Shown in pieces: positions 1 through 12,157 of a stretch of 64,000 nucleotides of DNA; the first letter of the stretch is position 1; the number at the start of each line of letters is the position of its first letter. The notes beneath the pieces were generated by a model that saw nothing but the letters and a program-made list of their open reading frames with translations, was not told the origin of the DNA and ran no database searches. This stretch comes from Sporobolomyces roseus (taxonomy: Eukaryota > Basidiomycota > Microbotryomycetes > Sporidiobolales > Sporidiobolaceae): contig JADILM010000002.1 in NCBI GenBank assembly GCA_016617785.1, forward strand, positions 62,001-126,000. The letters are read 5' to 3'. Both the position numbers and the translations under genes were made by a program.

Positions 1-79
1 CCTCTCTTCCCCCGTCTTCACTTCGATGACTCGACCTCCCACCACGACGAGACTGACTCTTTTTCGCTCAATCGAATAG

Positions 80-223
80 TACGCCGTCGGAGGACAACTC
101 GATATCGAAGAATTGGAAGACGAAGTTCGACGCAAGCTTAAAGAGAAGAATGCTGCTGGTGGAGGATACCTCAAACGAGGATTCAACGCTATCACTGGTC
201 GAAACAAGCGAGCAGAGTTATGA
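80..223 (+). CDS. 3' terminal exon of an unidentified protein (partial)
   Basis: An intron tail with a GACTGACT branch-like site and a TAG acceptor ends at 79. An open exon of 47 codons follows and stops with TGA at 221-223. The peptide has a charged helical stretch (LDIEELEDEVRRKL) and a basic Gly-rich end (NAAGGGYLKRGF, GRNKRAEL). The rest of the gene lies left of the window. I do not recognise the family. A short charged C-terminus like this fits many mitochondrial or nuclear proteins, so no function is offered. The frame and acceptor are clear, so a real coding end is likely. Confidence 0.5.
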   Translation, partial: YAVGGQLDIEELEDEVRRKLKEKNAAGGGYLKRGFNAITGRNKRAEL

Positions 224-634
224 GTAACGAATGATCGAAAGAACGAAATCTTACAAGGGTCTGGGTTTGGGCGCAAAGTCAAGTTTGCAATGTCGGTTTC
301 TGCTTCATCCTTTTCGATGTGTCTCGACCAGAACGATGCTGCGAAATCTTTTTGAGCTCAGACGAGTGGGGCGGTGGGAGTCGCCGTTAACGATGGTTGC
401 GAAACGAATCTTCGCAAACTTCTCTCCTTTTGGTTTATGCGTTCGGAACTCTGCCTTGTCTCGTTCGACGAACTGCATCGTCAAAGGCTCACAGAGGTCA
501 ATGCAAGAATAAAAGGCTCTCTTGCGAAGCGGAACCGACGGGCGATCCGAGGGAAATCTAAAGTCGACGTCGAACGATTTCCTTCACTTTCACCTGTCCT
601 CGCCACGACCCCTCGATTACGACCTCACGAAAGA
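224..634. other. Intergenic region upstream of the ABC transporter
   Basis: No coding evidence beyond short chance frames. Position 340-349 holds TGCGAAATCT, ten bases of a motif that recurs in other intergenic regions (see findings). Presumably the terminator of the left gene and the promoter of the ABC transporter. Confidence 0.4.
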
Positions 635-3600
635 ATGGATCATTCAAAAGATCCACCGAGTCCCAGTAGCAGCAAGGAGGGATTCAACGATTCATTACTT
701 TCATCTCTCCAGCCAGCTCCCTTTCAAGTTTCAGTACAAGACTTGACGATCGCTGCACCTGTACCTCAATGGACAGTTCCAATGGCGATCCCCATCACTG
801 TACCGAGATCGATTCAAAGGAGGTTGCAGAAAGAGGAGAATGCGATTCAGAAGGAAATTGTGAGGCGAGTCAATTTGGAAGTGAAAGCGGGAGAAGTGCT
901 CGCAATGTAAGCATATCTTGACTCTATATGAAGCGATAGAAGCTGAACCGGCTCGAATCTATCGTAGTATTGGAGGTTCAGGTTCAGGCAAAAGTGAGTG
1001 CCTCCAAGTCTTCGCTCAACACCCTCTCCTTTGCGCTCGATAGCTGACAGAGAGTAATCAACAGCTACACTACTCAACGCTATCGCAGATCGAGCCGGAA
1101 ACCTCGACTTGACGACTGGTTCCATCGCTTACTCTCCTCTCGGCTCTTCCTTTCCCTCCGCTTCTTCCTCTCCAGCTGAACGACCTACGAAACAATCACG
1201 ACATTCATTTAAAGCAAAGAAAGTCATCGGATATGTTCGACAAGACGATTTTCTCCTTCCCTTCCTCACAGTTCGAGAAACTTTATCGTTCTCCGCTGCA
1301 CTTCGACTTCCTCGTTCAGTTCCCGCCGAAACAAGGGATCAGATCGTCGAGCAAACGATCACAGAACTGGGTCTGGCAGACGCCGCGGATGTTATCGTTG
1401 GGGGAGCGGGAAGGAAAGGAATCTCGGGAGGAGAGAAACGAAGGTTATCAATAGGATGTGTGCTTGTCACGCTCCCGAGTGTCCTCGTCCTTGATGAACC
1501 GACGAGTGGGTTAGACTCCTTTACGGCCTACCACCTCCTCGGCACCCTGAGTCGACTCGCAAAGAAAGGTCGTTGCGTCGTTCTCTCGATTCATCAACCT
1601 CGTTCAGACGCCTATCCTCTCTTCGACAAGATCACCCTATTATCTCAAGGATCAGTCGTCTACTCTGGACTACGAACCGATCTTCTACCGCACTTCTCCT
1701 CCCTCGGCCACTCTCCTCCAAAACGAACGAATCCTCTGGATTGGGTCATCGATATCTCGTCAGTTGACAATCGGGACGATGAAGCAGAGATAGAGAGTAA
1801 GGAGAGAGTTGGAAAGTTGGTAATGGCTTGGAGGGAGTACGAAGCTAGGAATGGTCAATCGCAGATTTGGGACAGAGATGGACCAGGTTCCTCTCTGGGC
1901 TCGACTCCTCCTCTTGATACAACGAAGCAGGATGAAGAGAAAGGGATTCAAAGGATCTCGAGTCGGACAAGCGGGAGGATGCAATTCGAGGGAAAAGACA
2001 GCAAACGAGCGAACGCTTTACAACAAACTCTCCTACTTACGAAACGAAATCTACTTAACGCTTCACGAAATTACGGTCAGAACCTTGGTCTCTTTTTACA
2101 AGCTGTCATGTGGGTATTTCGCGATCACTTCTTCTCACGAGAGTCAGCTCATCTCTTTCGAGTTTCGACAGCATTGGAGTCGGTATCGGTCTTTGTTTCC
2201 TCAATCCTCCAGAAACGCCTAGTGGTATCCAATCTCTCAAGACTGTACGTATCCTCCTCAACTGGCGTATAGACGCTGAGCTGACCTCTTCACTCTCTTT
2301 CGCAGGTCGTCTATTTCTTCGCACCAGGATTCTTCTATCTCTCGATCGTTATCGCCGTCTTCACACTCTGTCAAGAGCTCGTCATCTTCGACCGAGAACA
2401 AGATGATAACCTCTACGGGTGATTTCCCTTGATCGATACTATCTCCTTTGAATCGGAAACTGACTTCGTTTCGTTTGAACAGCACGACTCCTTGGGTCAT
2501 CGCTCTCATTCTCGGAAATCTACCTGCCAACGTCATCTTCCCTACGCTTTACGCTGTCATTCTCTACTTCATGGCCGGTCTTTGGCGGGAGAACCTCGCT
2601 ACAAACATCCTCAGCTGGATCGCATGCGTGAGTTTCGAATTGCTTTCGCAAGTCCAGTCAGCGAGCTAACGGTCTCGTCTTGCTCTACAGGCTATCCTCT
2701 TACAACAATCGAGTTGGAGTTACGCTCTTCTCGCCGCATCGATCAATCGCTCTTTCGCTCAAGCTTCACTCCTCGCAAACGGGTTTTCGATTCTCTTCGT
2801 TCTCTCCTCCGGATATTTGATCACCAATCTTGGAGTATGGATCAGCTGGACTAGATGGCTGTCTCCCTATTTCTACAGTATGTTCGCCTTCGTTCACCTC
2901 CGAATCAGTTTGTGACTTACCCTCCCCTACTTCAGGCTTCAATTGGATGGCTCGTCTCCAATTCATTGGTCGCAACTTTGCTTGTATCGGCACTACTGGT
3001 CCAGCTCTTAATCAGTGCGAAGGGCGCAATGTCTTGATCGGAATGCGACTCAATCTCGCAACTCCTCTCTACGTTTTCCCACTCGGACTCCTCGGCTTCA
3101 TCATCGTCACTTACGTCTGGGCCACGGTCAATCTCACCTTCTTTCATCCTGGGGGAGTCAAGCATGCAGCTCAAGTCGCAACGAAGGAAACAGGAGAACC
3201 GACGGAAAAAGATGAAAAATTGGCAGAGAAGGGGAAAGCGGAACTCGATTCGAAGAAGGAAAGAGTCGATGTCGTTGTCGATGATCTTCAACTCGTCGTC
3301 AGGAAACGGAACCTAGCTCGTCGAGGTCAGAAGGAGGAGAAGGTGATTCTCGAGAATGTGAACGCTCGTTTCCCAGCTGGAGAAGTCAGTGTCATCATGG
3401 GTCCTTCAGGTGTACGTTCAAGTCTCTATACTCGCTCCTCGTGACGAAGCTGATCCCTCTCGCTGTCGACACAGGCTGGAAAGTCATCGCTACTCCAAAT
3501 GCTCGCTGGTCGATTATCGTCAGGAGCGATGTCAGATTTCTCTTCAACCGGAACAATCAAGCTGAATGGTCAAGAGTACGACTCATCACTAGCCTCTCTC

Positions 3601-5549
3601 GTCGCCTTTGTCGAACAAGTAAGTCGGACTCGTTTGATCAGAAGAAGTGGGACGAAGCTGACTCCAATTTTCGCTTTTTCAGGAGGATACGCATCATCTA
3701 CCTGCTCTCACTGTTCGCGAAACTCTTCGCTATGCTGCAAAGTTACGACTCAAGAACGCTACTGCTACTCAATGCGATGCTCGAGCGGAGGAAGTTCTGC
3801 GAATGCTCGGCCTCAAAGCTTGCGCCGACAATATGGTCGGAGGTCAACTCGTCAAAGGTATCTCGGGAGGAGAGAAACGTCGACTGTCGCTAGCTGTACA
3901 GCTCATCTCAGATCCACCTGTCTTACTTGCGGACGAACCATTGAGTGGTCTCGACGCTTTCACCGCTCAAAACGTGATGCAAACTCTCAAGGATCTCGCC
4001 TCTTCGGGCCGTACTCTCATCGTATCGGTCCATCAACCTCGTTCTGATATCTGGCAAATGTTCGATAACGTCCTCTTATTGGTGAAAGGAGGGAAATCTG
4101 CGTTCTCTGGACCGACGAGCGGGATCCTCGAAGCGTTCGAACGAGCTGGAGAAGTCTGCCCTGCCAATTTCAAGTGAGCCTCCTACAGCTCTCGTGACCT
4201 CGACTGAGCTGACACATCCTCATTGTCCAGTCCCGCCGATTTCATTCTCGATGTCGTTTCAGTCGATCATCGTTCAGTCGAAGCTGAAGAGCGATCTACT
4301 CAGCGGGTCAACCGTATCCTCGGACAATGGTCAGCAAGAGATCAGGTCGCCGTTGATCAAGGTCAAGCGAGATCTCCCGACACCTCGGCGAAACTTCGAA
4401 ATACCTCTTTCTTCCGAGCTTTCCCTGTCGTTCTAAGTCGCAGCTTCAAGTGAGTCAGATAAAATACGCATCTCCCAGTCACTGGTACTGATGGGACTTT
4501 CAACCTGTCTCGCAGGAATCTTCGACGACAGCAAGACGTCTTCATAGCTCGAATCGCCAATCCTCCATTCATGGCTCTCCTCTTCTGGCTCTTCTTCGCT
4601 CGACTAGGCTACGGCCCTTCGACCGCTCAAGATCGAGTCGGTCTATTGCAAGAGACAACGGCATTGCCCTTCGTCGGAATGCTTTCTTGCATCGCGATCT
4701 TCCCCTTCGAACGAGATCTCTACTTTCACGAACACAAGAGTAGCGCACGTCACTCGGTTCTTACCTTCCTACTCGCTTACACCGTACAAGAAACTATCGT
4801 CTCTATCATCTCTTCCTTCGTGAGTTAGACTCTATTCGAGATCCGACATCGAGCTGATTGTTTGCTCGCAAAACAGCTCTTCTCGGTCATCTTCATTTGG
4901 GGAATGAATATGCAATCTTCCGGTCGAATCTTTGTCGAGTTCTGGTTCAGTTCTTACGCCCTGATCAGTTTCGGAGAATCGATTGGGTGAGTCGCATTCT
5001 CTTATTGCTTTAGCCGAAAGTTCGCTCACTTGCGATCCCTCGATAGTATAATGTTCTGCGCCTTCTGCGAAAACGGAGGTCTTGCAGTCTCCCTCGTCTC
5101 GGCGGGTATCACGCTCTTAGCTCAACTTAACGGAGTCATCTCTGCAACTCTCATGTATTGGCTCAAAGTCATCGGATGGGTGAGCCGCCTCTCGTTGTCA
5201 GCTCCAGATGAATCGAGCTAATGCAATCTGTGGCCGCTCACAGATCGCACCTATGAAACCTCAAGCTTGGTTGATCGCCATCAACGAATTCGTCGGACTC
5301 GACTTCAATTGTGACGCCGCATCAATCCAGTCTGGAGAGTGCATCGCCGCGACTGGAGAACAGATGCTGGACGTCTTCGATATCCCTCATTCCGGTACAG
5401 GTACGCCACTCGTTTCGTTCAGTTCTCGGAAGAATCGCACTGACTGTTCGAATGCAACAGGCAAATTCCTCGGAATCTTGATTGCCCTCGTCGTGATCTG
5501 GCGTATCTTTGCCTGGATTGCTCTGAGGTTACGAGTCACGTCTCTGTAG
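635..5549 (+). CDS. Full-length ABCG-type ABC transporter (NBD-TMD-NBD-TMD)
   Basis: An ATP-driven membrane exporter of the White/ABCG superfamily in tandem arrangement. Spliced from about 15 exons; the first in-frame ATG is at 635. NBD1 has Walker A GGSGSGKTT split by an intron, Q-loop VRQDD, signature GISGGEKRRLS, Walker B LVLDEPTSGLD and H-loop SIHQPRSD. NBD2 has Walker A GPSG/AGKSS, again split by an intron, signature GISGGEKRRLS, Walker B VLLADEPLSGLD and SVHQPRSD. Each NBD is followed by a hydrophobic domain of several membrane spans, with an FxxF-like ABC2 context and extracellular Cys residues. Both nucleotide sites keep every catalytic motif, unlike fungal PDR-type pumps where one site is degenerate. 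The substrate cannot be predicted. The gene ends at TAG 5547-5549. Confidence 0.88.
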
Positions 5550-6033
5550 ATATCATTTCTTCGCATCAGCAAAACTCTGTCGTTCGTTTTCATATCTTTA
5601 TTCGTTTTCCTTTGTCATCTTGTTCGATTGTAGCTATTACCTTCGCATTGCCTCTCTTGCAACATATCGTCTCGTTTGTTGGATCAGCACTCTTGTAGCT
5701 CGACGAGATACCGTCGAGAATTTTGAGATGCAGAGGTGTAGAATTACGACAAAACAGGTATCGAGTAGGAGAAGAGAAGACGCTGTAGCCAAGGAGGACA
5801 CAAGGAGAGACCGAGAGGTACCGGGGACTGATTAGGGGGATTCGATAGGAAGCGGTAAGTCGTGAGAGAGAAAGGTATGCCCAAAAATGAGAATCAGTGA
5901 GAGTGAGAGAGAGAAACCGGGGGTATAGGTAAGGTTTGCGCGATCCTAAGATCAGTGGTGTGGTATGTGTCGTTCGTGAGGGAATATACAGTGCCTTGCA
6001 GCGGCGAGGGTTTCGTTATAGTTGGCGATCGTT
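5550..6033. other. Convergent intergenic region
   Basis: Lies between the 3' ends of the ABC transporter and the Ser-rich gene. Purine-rich (GAGAGTGAGAGAGAG near 5895-5912). No coding or RNA signal recognised. Confidence 0.4.
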
Positions 6034-7419
6034 TCAGATTTGTTTCAAGCTCGTCTTGCTAGTCTTTCCCTTCCTCTTCCCCCTCTTCCTCCTACTCGGA
6101 CTTCTCTTTCCCCCACTTTCTCGTCCACTATCACTCCCACTCCCACTCCCAGCGTTACTACCTTCTCTCTCCCTCCCGAAACTTCCAGGATCTGATTTAT
6201 CTGGAGTTGGAGGGGTACACAACAGACTAGGAGCGGTTTTGAGTGATCTCGTATGAGGATCAATGAAGGATCTTTGTCTGGCTAGTAATCGAGGTTGGGT
6301 GGTGTTTGTGGAGAGGGAAGGAGAAGTAGGAGGGAAAGTGTTGAGAGGTTCGTCGAATGATGCGAAGGGGTCAAAAGGGGGGAATGCGGAGGAAGGTGAG
6401 TCGAGGGAATAGGAGTCTGACTCTGAGGTTGAGAAGTAGGGAGAAGGTGAAGCTGAAGAGGAAGAAGGGGAATCTGGTGTGGAGTGATCGTGTTTGAGGA
6501 GAACGTTTTGAAGGAGTGTAGAAGCGGTGGGAGGGAGAGGTGGGGCGATTTCTTTCGGGACGAAGAAGTTGAGAGCTGCTGATGAGGCGGCTTTTCGGAG
6601 GGTTGAGAAACGAGATCTAAAGGAAGAATCGGATTTTGCTGAAGACGCGGTGGATCGAGATGTGTTTGTTGTGGCAGAAGAGGAGGAGCGCGAGGTCGAA
6701 TCGGAACTGACAGACGAAGTCGTCGAGTACGATAACAAGGTAGGAGAAAAAGTGATTTCTTCGGTCGGAGGGACTGGCGCGGAAGGGGAGCTGGGGGTCT
6801 GCGGGGGTAGTTCGACGGGGATAGTAAAGATACTGGCACTTGAAGAGACTCTTCGTAGGAGTTGGGGTGCTTTGAGTGTAACGTTGGATTGAGTTGACCG
6901 CAGGAATGTCGAAGAAGAGGTCGAGCGAGCGAGGTGAGGAGGTTGCGGTCGACGAACTCGAGGAGGAGAGAACTCGGGCGAGGAAGAAGGAAAGTCATCG
7001 AGATCGAGTGAGGATAGGGTGATGCCGGAAACACTGGTTTCAGTTGAATCGAGTCTCGTTCCCCTTGCTGGTTCTGGCCATTCAAACGATTCCTCCTGAT
7101 CTGTCCCCCGCTCCCTCTCCTCTCTATACCCTCCTTCTCCCTCTAACATCTTTCGTTTCCTGAACGCTTCCTTGAACAATCTCGTTACTTCATCCGAAAC
7201 TGGTTTCCCCTCTTCTCCTTCTTTCAGTTCCATTACTTTCAGTTTCTCATTCGATTCTTGCTTGTACCATCTCGTCCACCCGAAGAAGCCGGAAGAGGAT
7301 GCGTTCGAAGATAGAGGAGGGGAAGCGAAAGAGGGATGAGATTCGAGTCGCGGGGAAAGTTGAAACGCTGATTTCGTTTGTCGCAAGGAAGGAGAAGAGA
7401 CCGGTGATGTTTTACGCAT
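6034..7419 (-). CDS. Ser-rich protein of unknown function with basic C-terminus
   Basis: A long frame on the minus strand with no visible intron, about 460 codons from the first in-frame ATG (7417-7419) to TGA at 6034-6036. The frame stays open upstream to a TTG at 7494 and the composition there is still Ser/Pro-rich, so a 5' exon or an earlier start is possible. Near the N-terminus is a more ordered segment (GFFGWTRWYKQES, then a charged helix with LFKEAFRKRKM). The middle is low-complexity Ser/Thr/Pro. The end is strongly basic (RRKRGKRKGK), like a nuclear or nucleolar targeting tail. I do not recognise the family. Real coding is supported by the length of the frame. Confidence 0.6.
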   Translation of the reverse strand: MRKTSPVSSPSLRQTKSAFQLSPRLESHPSFASPPLSSNASSSGFFGWTRWYKQESNEKLKVMELKEGEEGKPVSDEVTRLFKEAFRKRKMLEGEGGYREERERGTDQEESFEWPEPARGTRLDSTETSVSGITLSSLDLDDFPSSSPEFSPPRVRRPQPPHLARSTSSSTFLRSTQSNVTLKAPQLLRRVSSSASIFTIPVELPPQTPSSPSAPVPPTEEITFSPTLLSYSTTSSVSSDSTSRSSSSATTNTSRSTASSAKSDSSFRSRFSTLRKAASSAALNFFVPKEIAPPLPPTASTLLQNVLLKHDHSTPDSPSSSSASPSPYFSTSESDSYSLDSPSSAFPPFDPFASFDEPLNTFPPTSPSLSTNTTQPRLLARQRSFIDPHTRSLKTAPSLLCTPPTPDKSDPGSFGREREGSNAGSGSGSDSGRESGGKRSPSRRKRGKRKGKTSKTSLKQI

Positions 7420-8598
7420 CCCAGGGCTATCATCAAGCGAGTCAGTACGCGTCAAGAGAGGGGGTTTTGAGACCTCTGATTCTTGTCCAAACAAGCGAGT
7501 GAAAAGGGTTAAAGTACCTTATAGAAGCCTCCCGTAAGGCCATAGTCGCGGGTGAGTACTCTCCTATTGTATGTGAGTAATCATATGCGGTCTATCAGGG
7601 GTCAAGTGGTGAGTTCGATGAGAGGGGTTAGCGGACAAAGCAAAAAGTTGAAGTAGACTCTGAAGAGAAGGGACGTACTGGTGACCGACTTGCGCTACAG
7701 GTAGCCATATCAATATCTACTCCCTACACTGCTGTACTGTCGTTCGAGATTAGGAGAGGTGTTTGAGGCGAAGTCGAGAGCCGGAAAAAGTTGATCGAGC
7801 AATTGCAACCTCGAGGTTCGAAATATGCGCAAACGTGCGTTTAACTCGCTTCCGGACGAACGAGTAGCAATAGTGATTGTCGAGTCGTGTGAGCCGGTAG
7901 GGGAATCTAGCAGGAAAATTCGACAAATTTTTGGAAAGATTTCTCTTCGCGCGACGAATCAAGGGACCAGTTTGAAACTGCATTGCATTGCAGTCAATAT
8001 GATGTATATACCTACACAGGGCCATCTGGTTGCTATTGGGCGAGCATCAAATACTCAAGCTTGACGAAAGGCGTCGAAAAGACGCGAAACCATCCCTCAC
8101 AAGGATAAAATGTCATCTCCTCCGGTTCTTTGCCAGCCTATGGCCGAGGAGAAGCACAGCTGATCTTATGTTTGGTATAGTAGGGTCGTCCACGAAGTAC
8201 AGGCTGCCTGGCGAGGCGAGAAGAGTCAGAAAGAATGTGGAAACGATCGAGAGAGACCTCCTCCGACTGCTTTTCGCCGGTCCCGAGCTCGATTTGACCC
8301 TGTACACCGGCCTGCGTGTAACAATAGTCGTCAGTCATCCTATGGGCAGGTCGGCAGACTTTCAGAAAGCGAGATGAAGGAAGGAGAGAACCCAAAGCGA
8401 GAAACGAGTCAGAGAATAGCGAGGAAACGATGGAACGAGTTCGCTTCACTTGTAGCGCCATCTCCAAGAGCTGAAGAGTCAGTCTAGCAGTCGATCAGAG
8501 CGTTCAGAGGTAATCGAGTGAATTGCTGAAAGTCATCATCGATAAATCATAAATTGAAACAACCTTGACCTCCTCGACATCACTGCTCCTGATTCTCG
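7420..8598. other. Divergent promoter region between Ser-rich gene and R-SNARE
   Basis: About 1.1 kb between two divergently transcribed genes. Short frames of 60-115 codons occur on both strands, but none has splice-consistent continuation or a recognisable product. It may hold a 5' exon of the Ser-rich gene; an ATG-GCC context followed by a GT donor exists near 7520-7546 but does not join in frame. Confidence 0.35.
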
Positions 8599-9745
8599 AT
8601 GAGTCTCTTACACGCACTAGTAGCGCGCGGCTCCACAGTCTTAGCGGAACACGATGCTTCTGGGTCTGGTCAATACTCCCAAGGTTCGTCTTCCTTCCCA
8701 TCTCTCTCCTCCCTTCCCTCTTCCTGACACGACTCGGAGACTATACAGTGACCCAAACATTACTCTCAAAGATTCCACCAAATGATTCAAAGTTGACTTA
8801 TGCCGGTTCGTTTCTCCTCTCGAAAACCCCACCTACCTCTCTCGTTTCAGAAGAGGCTGATGACAGGAGAGAGCGAATGAACAGCGGATGAGATTTTGAT
8901 TCATTATCAAAAGACTGGAGGAGTGATTGCTATGGTAGTGAGCGAAGATAGTGCTGGTCGAAGAATGCCATTTGGGTTCTTACAAGCCTTACACCGTCAA
9001 GTTAGCACTCTTACTCCTTCATATCGCTTTAACATTCGAGAGCTGATGAGCGTAGTTGAGTGATGACAGTTCACGACGAGTTATCCGGATAGTGAGGATT
9101 TACCGGCTTATGGTGCGAATAGTTTTGGGAAAGAAATAAAGAAACTCATGAGTGAGTTCATCATACTCTTTAGCACGTCTCTGGCTGGACCAGCTCAGAT
9201 GTCGGACTCGATCTCACAGAACAATACGAGGAGAACCCACCACAAGATGCGATTAAACAAGCTCAAGCAGAATTAGCAGCTACGAAAGTGAGGAACGATC
9301 TCGCACATGCATCTACTACCCTTCCAGAGTACTGATGCAGTTTGAACTCTTCCGCAGGACGTAATGGTGAAATCTATTGATGCGGTCTTGTCTCGTGGAG
9401 AGAGGATCGAGATTTTGGTGGATCGAACTGACGAGATGAGTCAACAAGCTAGAGCGTTCAGGAAACGAAGTACTGTTTTACGGTCAGTTTCACGTCTGTT
9501 CTAGTATCTCCTTGTTACACTTGGCACTGATAGATAGATCGAATTGGGTCCGACTGACAGGAGGAAAATGTGGTGGAAGAACATCAAAGTTTTGATGGCT
9601 ATTGGATTCTCAGCTATCGTACGTCGAAATCTCTCTTCTGCCTATGAACGAGATAGGCTCAACGTGAAGATTCCGCGTACAGCTGCTGTTCTATCTCCTC
9701 GTCGCCTCAGCTTGTGGACTGAACTTGCATCATTGTTCCTCCTAA
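8599..9745 (+). CDS. VAMP7-like longin R-SNARE
   Basis: A v-SNARE for vacuolar/endosomal membrane fusion. Eight exons (8599-8683, 8749-8805, 8885-9000, 9070-9151, 9220-9287, 9358-9482, 9561-9618, 9683-9745) join in frame to a 217-residue protein, the usual VAMP7 size. It starts with a longin domain (ALVARGSTVLAEH; YQKTGGVIAMVVSED). The SNARE motif follows (SIDAVLSRGERIEILVDRTD) with the zero-layer Arg of R-SNAREs. Then comes the WW-K juxtamembrane segment (RKMWWKNIK) and a C-terminal membrane anchor (FSAILLFYLLVASACG). The third exon's acceptor was set at 8884 because an earlier AG leads into a stop. A second R-SNARE, of synaptobrevin type, lies at 47-48 kb. Confidence 0.9.
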
Positions 9746-9958
9746 TCCCTCACCTGCTCGCTCTTCATATCTCATATCAGTCTTCTTTGTCGTTCTTGTT
9801 CCCTTTTCGTCTCTTCTACCCATACCCTATGAATGCCTGTTCACTACTATATTCTCCCATATTGTAAAGTAAAGATCTCTTACTCCATTTCTTCGCACTT
9901 GCAAAACCCTCAAAGCTCATGCGGGAACCTATCTTACAACACCGTTCGAATCCACCTA

Positions 9959-11754
9959 CTAGTGTGATCTACCCTGACCTTTCCAAGGTAATTTCCCAAA
10001 TTCAGTCTCACTAAACCTCAAAATACTCGAAGTCCCATCATTAACGACCGCAACCAATATACTTCTCCTCCCCGTCTTCAATCTCGGATAAGGACTCGGT
10101 TTACCTTTCTTAGGTTTCTTTCCTTTCTCGATCCAATTTGAGACGTAGGGAATCTTGGAGAGAATCGATTCGATTCGAGTTGGAGGAGGCGCGTTGGAAG
10201 GGCGAGGTGGACGAGTAGGACGAGGTGTGGGAGCGGGACCGGAACCGATTGCGCGTTGGACGGGAGGTGGGGGAAGGAGTGTGTTTTCACCGGGAACGAA
10301 GGGGACTGAGGAGAACATCTCGGTGAATTCGAAGAGGGTTGGCATGGGAGTCGTTGTGCCGCTGTTACACTCAAGGAATAGATCAGTACAATCTCTGAGG
10401 GGAGAGGGAGAGGGGAGATGTACTTGACAACGACAATCCTGAAATCTGGAGGTGGTGGGTTGGATTTCTTGTACTTTGTCACTGGTTTGTACATGTGGAA
10501 GAAGGGTTGATAAGGGTAATGTTCGAGGTCTTGAAATTCTCTGGAAGGCTCTGTTGAGGTCGAGAGAGGGGAAAGGGTGTGAGAGGGATGAGGAGAAGGG
10601 ACGAGGGGAGTGAGAAGGGATGGAGTATGAGGGAGTGCGGAACGGGGAAGTGGTTTATCGTGACCAGTAGGAATCACTTGTAGTCGAGAGAAAATTTGAT
10701 CTAGGGAAGAGGGAAGAGTGAGTTGAAGTAGTGAGCGAGAGAACAGTGGAAAAGAGAGCGAACCGTAATTTGCCCAACGTCTTCCAGAGACGAGGCTTGC
10801 GAATCTACCTTCCCTACTTCCTACTGTTCTGGTAGCTATCAGTCGGACATTACTGGCGAGAGTCGAAGTGACGAAGGTTCGAAGGGATCGGATGAGACGA
10901 AGGAGGGAATCGCGAATTGCGATGAGAGGGAGAGTGACGGCGTCACGAGTAGCGTAGTAGAGGGAGAATGGTCGATCTGGTGGAGGTCGCTCGACTCCGG
11001 GGATCGGTCGAGCTCGAACTAGAGTGTAACCTAATCGCTTCAGGTAAGCGTAAATCTAGTTGAAAAAGAACGAGGTCAGCTTCTCGCCAACAATCGAGGG
11101 ACAGAAGCAAACTCACCTGATACCGCTCTGGAGTGAGCTCGTCATATCCTATCAGAGCACCCCAAGCTTGTTGTATACTCATTGGTACCCTCGCTCCTTC
11201 CTCAGTTTCCGTCCACAATTCAATCGCTCCTCGCTCATTCATGTAAAGTGCCTCCTCCGGTAACAATTCCACCTGTTTCCTCTCGACATGGAAGTGCCCA
11301 ATACTCCCAAAATGTACTCCATAAGTAGCTATCCCACTATCACAAGTCGCCCTCGCCAATTCAGGTCTCCAAGTGAACGAGTTGTGAGCTCTGGAAGAAT
11401 GATGCCTTGATCCACTTGACAGTGCCGAGTAGAGTGCGTTCCTTGAAGCTTGTAGAGTGTTCTGTTGATGTGCTGAGAGTGTAGCTTCTTTGGATGAAGG
11501 TGGGAAAGCGGAAGAGGCAGCGAGAGGTTCGAAATCTTTCTCTCCTCTCTTCGGAATGAATGGGACTGCAGATGCTGGGCCTCCTTTGTCTGCGTTGCTT
11601 CTATTGTAGGTACTAGTCAGCTCTCACAGGAGTTGAGTGTTGAGAGAGGGTTAACTTACTTTGCGAATTTAGCGAATTGAGTCCAATCTGGTAAGGCATC
11701 TTCCTCTGCTTCCTCTTGATCTACGTGTGCTGCTGATGGTCTGTCATCTTCCAT
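9959..11754 (-). CDS. SEN54: tRNA-splicing endonuclease subunit Sen54
   Basis: Structural subunit of the nuclear or mitochondrial-surface tRNA intron endonuclease, paired with Sen2. The start at 11754 gives an acidic N-terminus and the DALPDWTQFAKF entry typical of the family. Exon 2 (about 11601-11117) carries the Sen54 N-terminal domain: LARATCDSGIATYGVHFGSI, then VELLPEEALYMNERGAIEL and a Gln/Ala helix. Exon 3 has YLKRLGYTLVRA, the family's conserved fold after the domain. A Pro-rich spacer follows. The C-terminus has YKPVTKYKKSNPPPPDFRI and VVNDGTSSILRFSETEF, as in Sen54 tails. Stop TAG at 9959-9961. Five exons in my model; the fourth join (near 10680-10790) is the least certain. Confidence 0.85.
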
Positions 11755-12157
11755 ACTATCAGGTCGATCTGGCGAGTTGGTGGTGAAGGGTTCTGAAGCA
11801 AAAGATCTTTTGACTTTCTACATCTCACTTCACGACCATTCAACCAGCTTCTGAAGGCTCTAGTGCTTTTGAAACATCTCAGCGAGCATGTTCACGCACC
11901 ACTTGAGGTCCCCTCCGCTTCGTAACTCCGCTTGATCTTCCATCTTCCTAAACCCGACGACTCCTCACCTACCGCTCTCCAAGACTTGACACGAGGTAGA
12001 GACGTTCTTCTCCTATCTCCTTGTGGTCTCCGTGTCCGTCGGCGGAGCGTGGAGCTGGTATAAGGGTTCGACATCGCTCCTCCTCTTTCTCTCTTCTCTA
12101 CATCTTTCCCTCCCGTCCCTTTCCCTCCCTCTTCCTCCATCCCTCTCTGCTGCAACA
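11755..12157. other. Divergent promoter between SEN54 and secreted gene A
   Basis: About 400 bp separating a housekeeping gene from the start of the secreted family. The right part is pyrimidine-rich, as in the other leaders of this family, and holds the TATA-like box listed separately. No other gene seen. Confidence 0.45.
12059..12065 (+). promoter_or_regulatory. TATA-like box of secreted gene A
   Basis: TATAAGG lies about 95 bp upstream of the gene A start, followed by a CT-rich leader. Position and sequence fit a core promoter; seen by eye only. Confidence 0.4.

Noticed and set aside
7494..7494. Start of the Ser-rich protein at 7494
   Set aside because: The codon there is TTG. The first in-frame ATG is at 7419, so the longer version is not annotated as coding.
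9940..9960. GTTCGAATCC, resembling a tRNA T-loop/B box
   Set aside because: No matching A box, anticodon arm or acceptor stem could be built on either side, and the site abuts the 3' end of SEN54.
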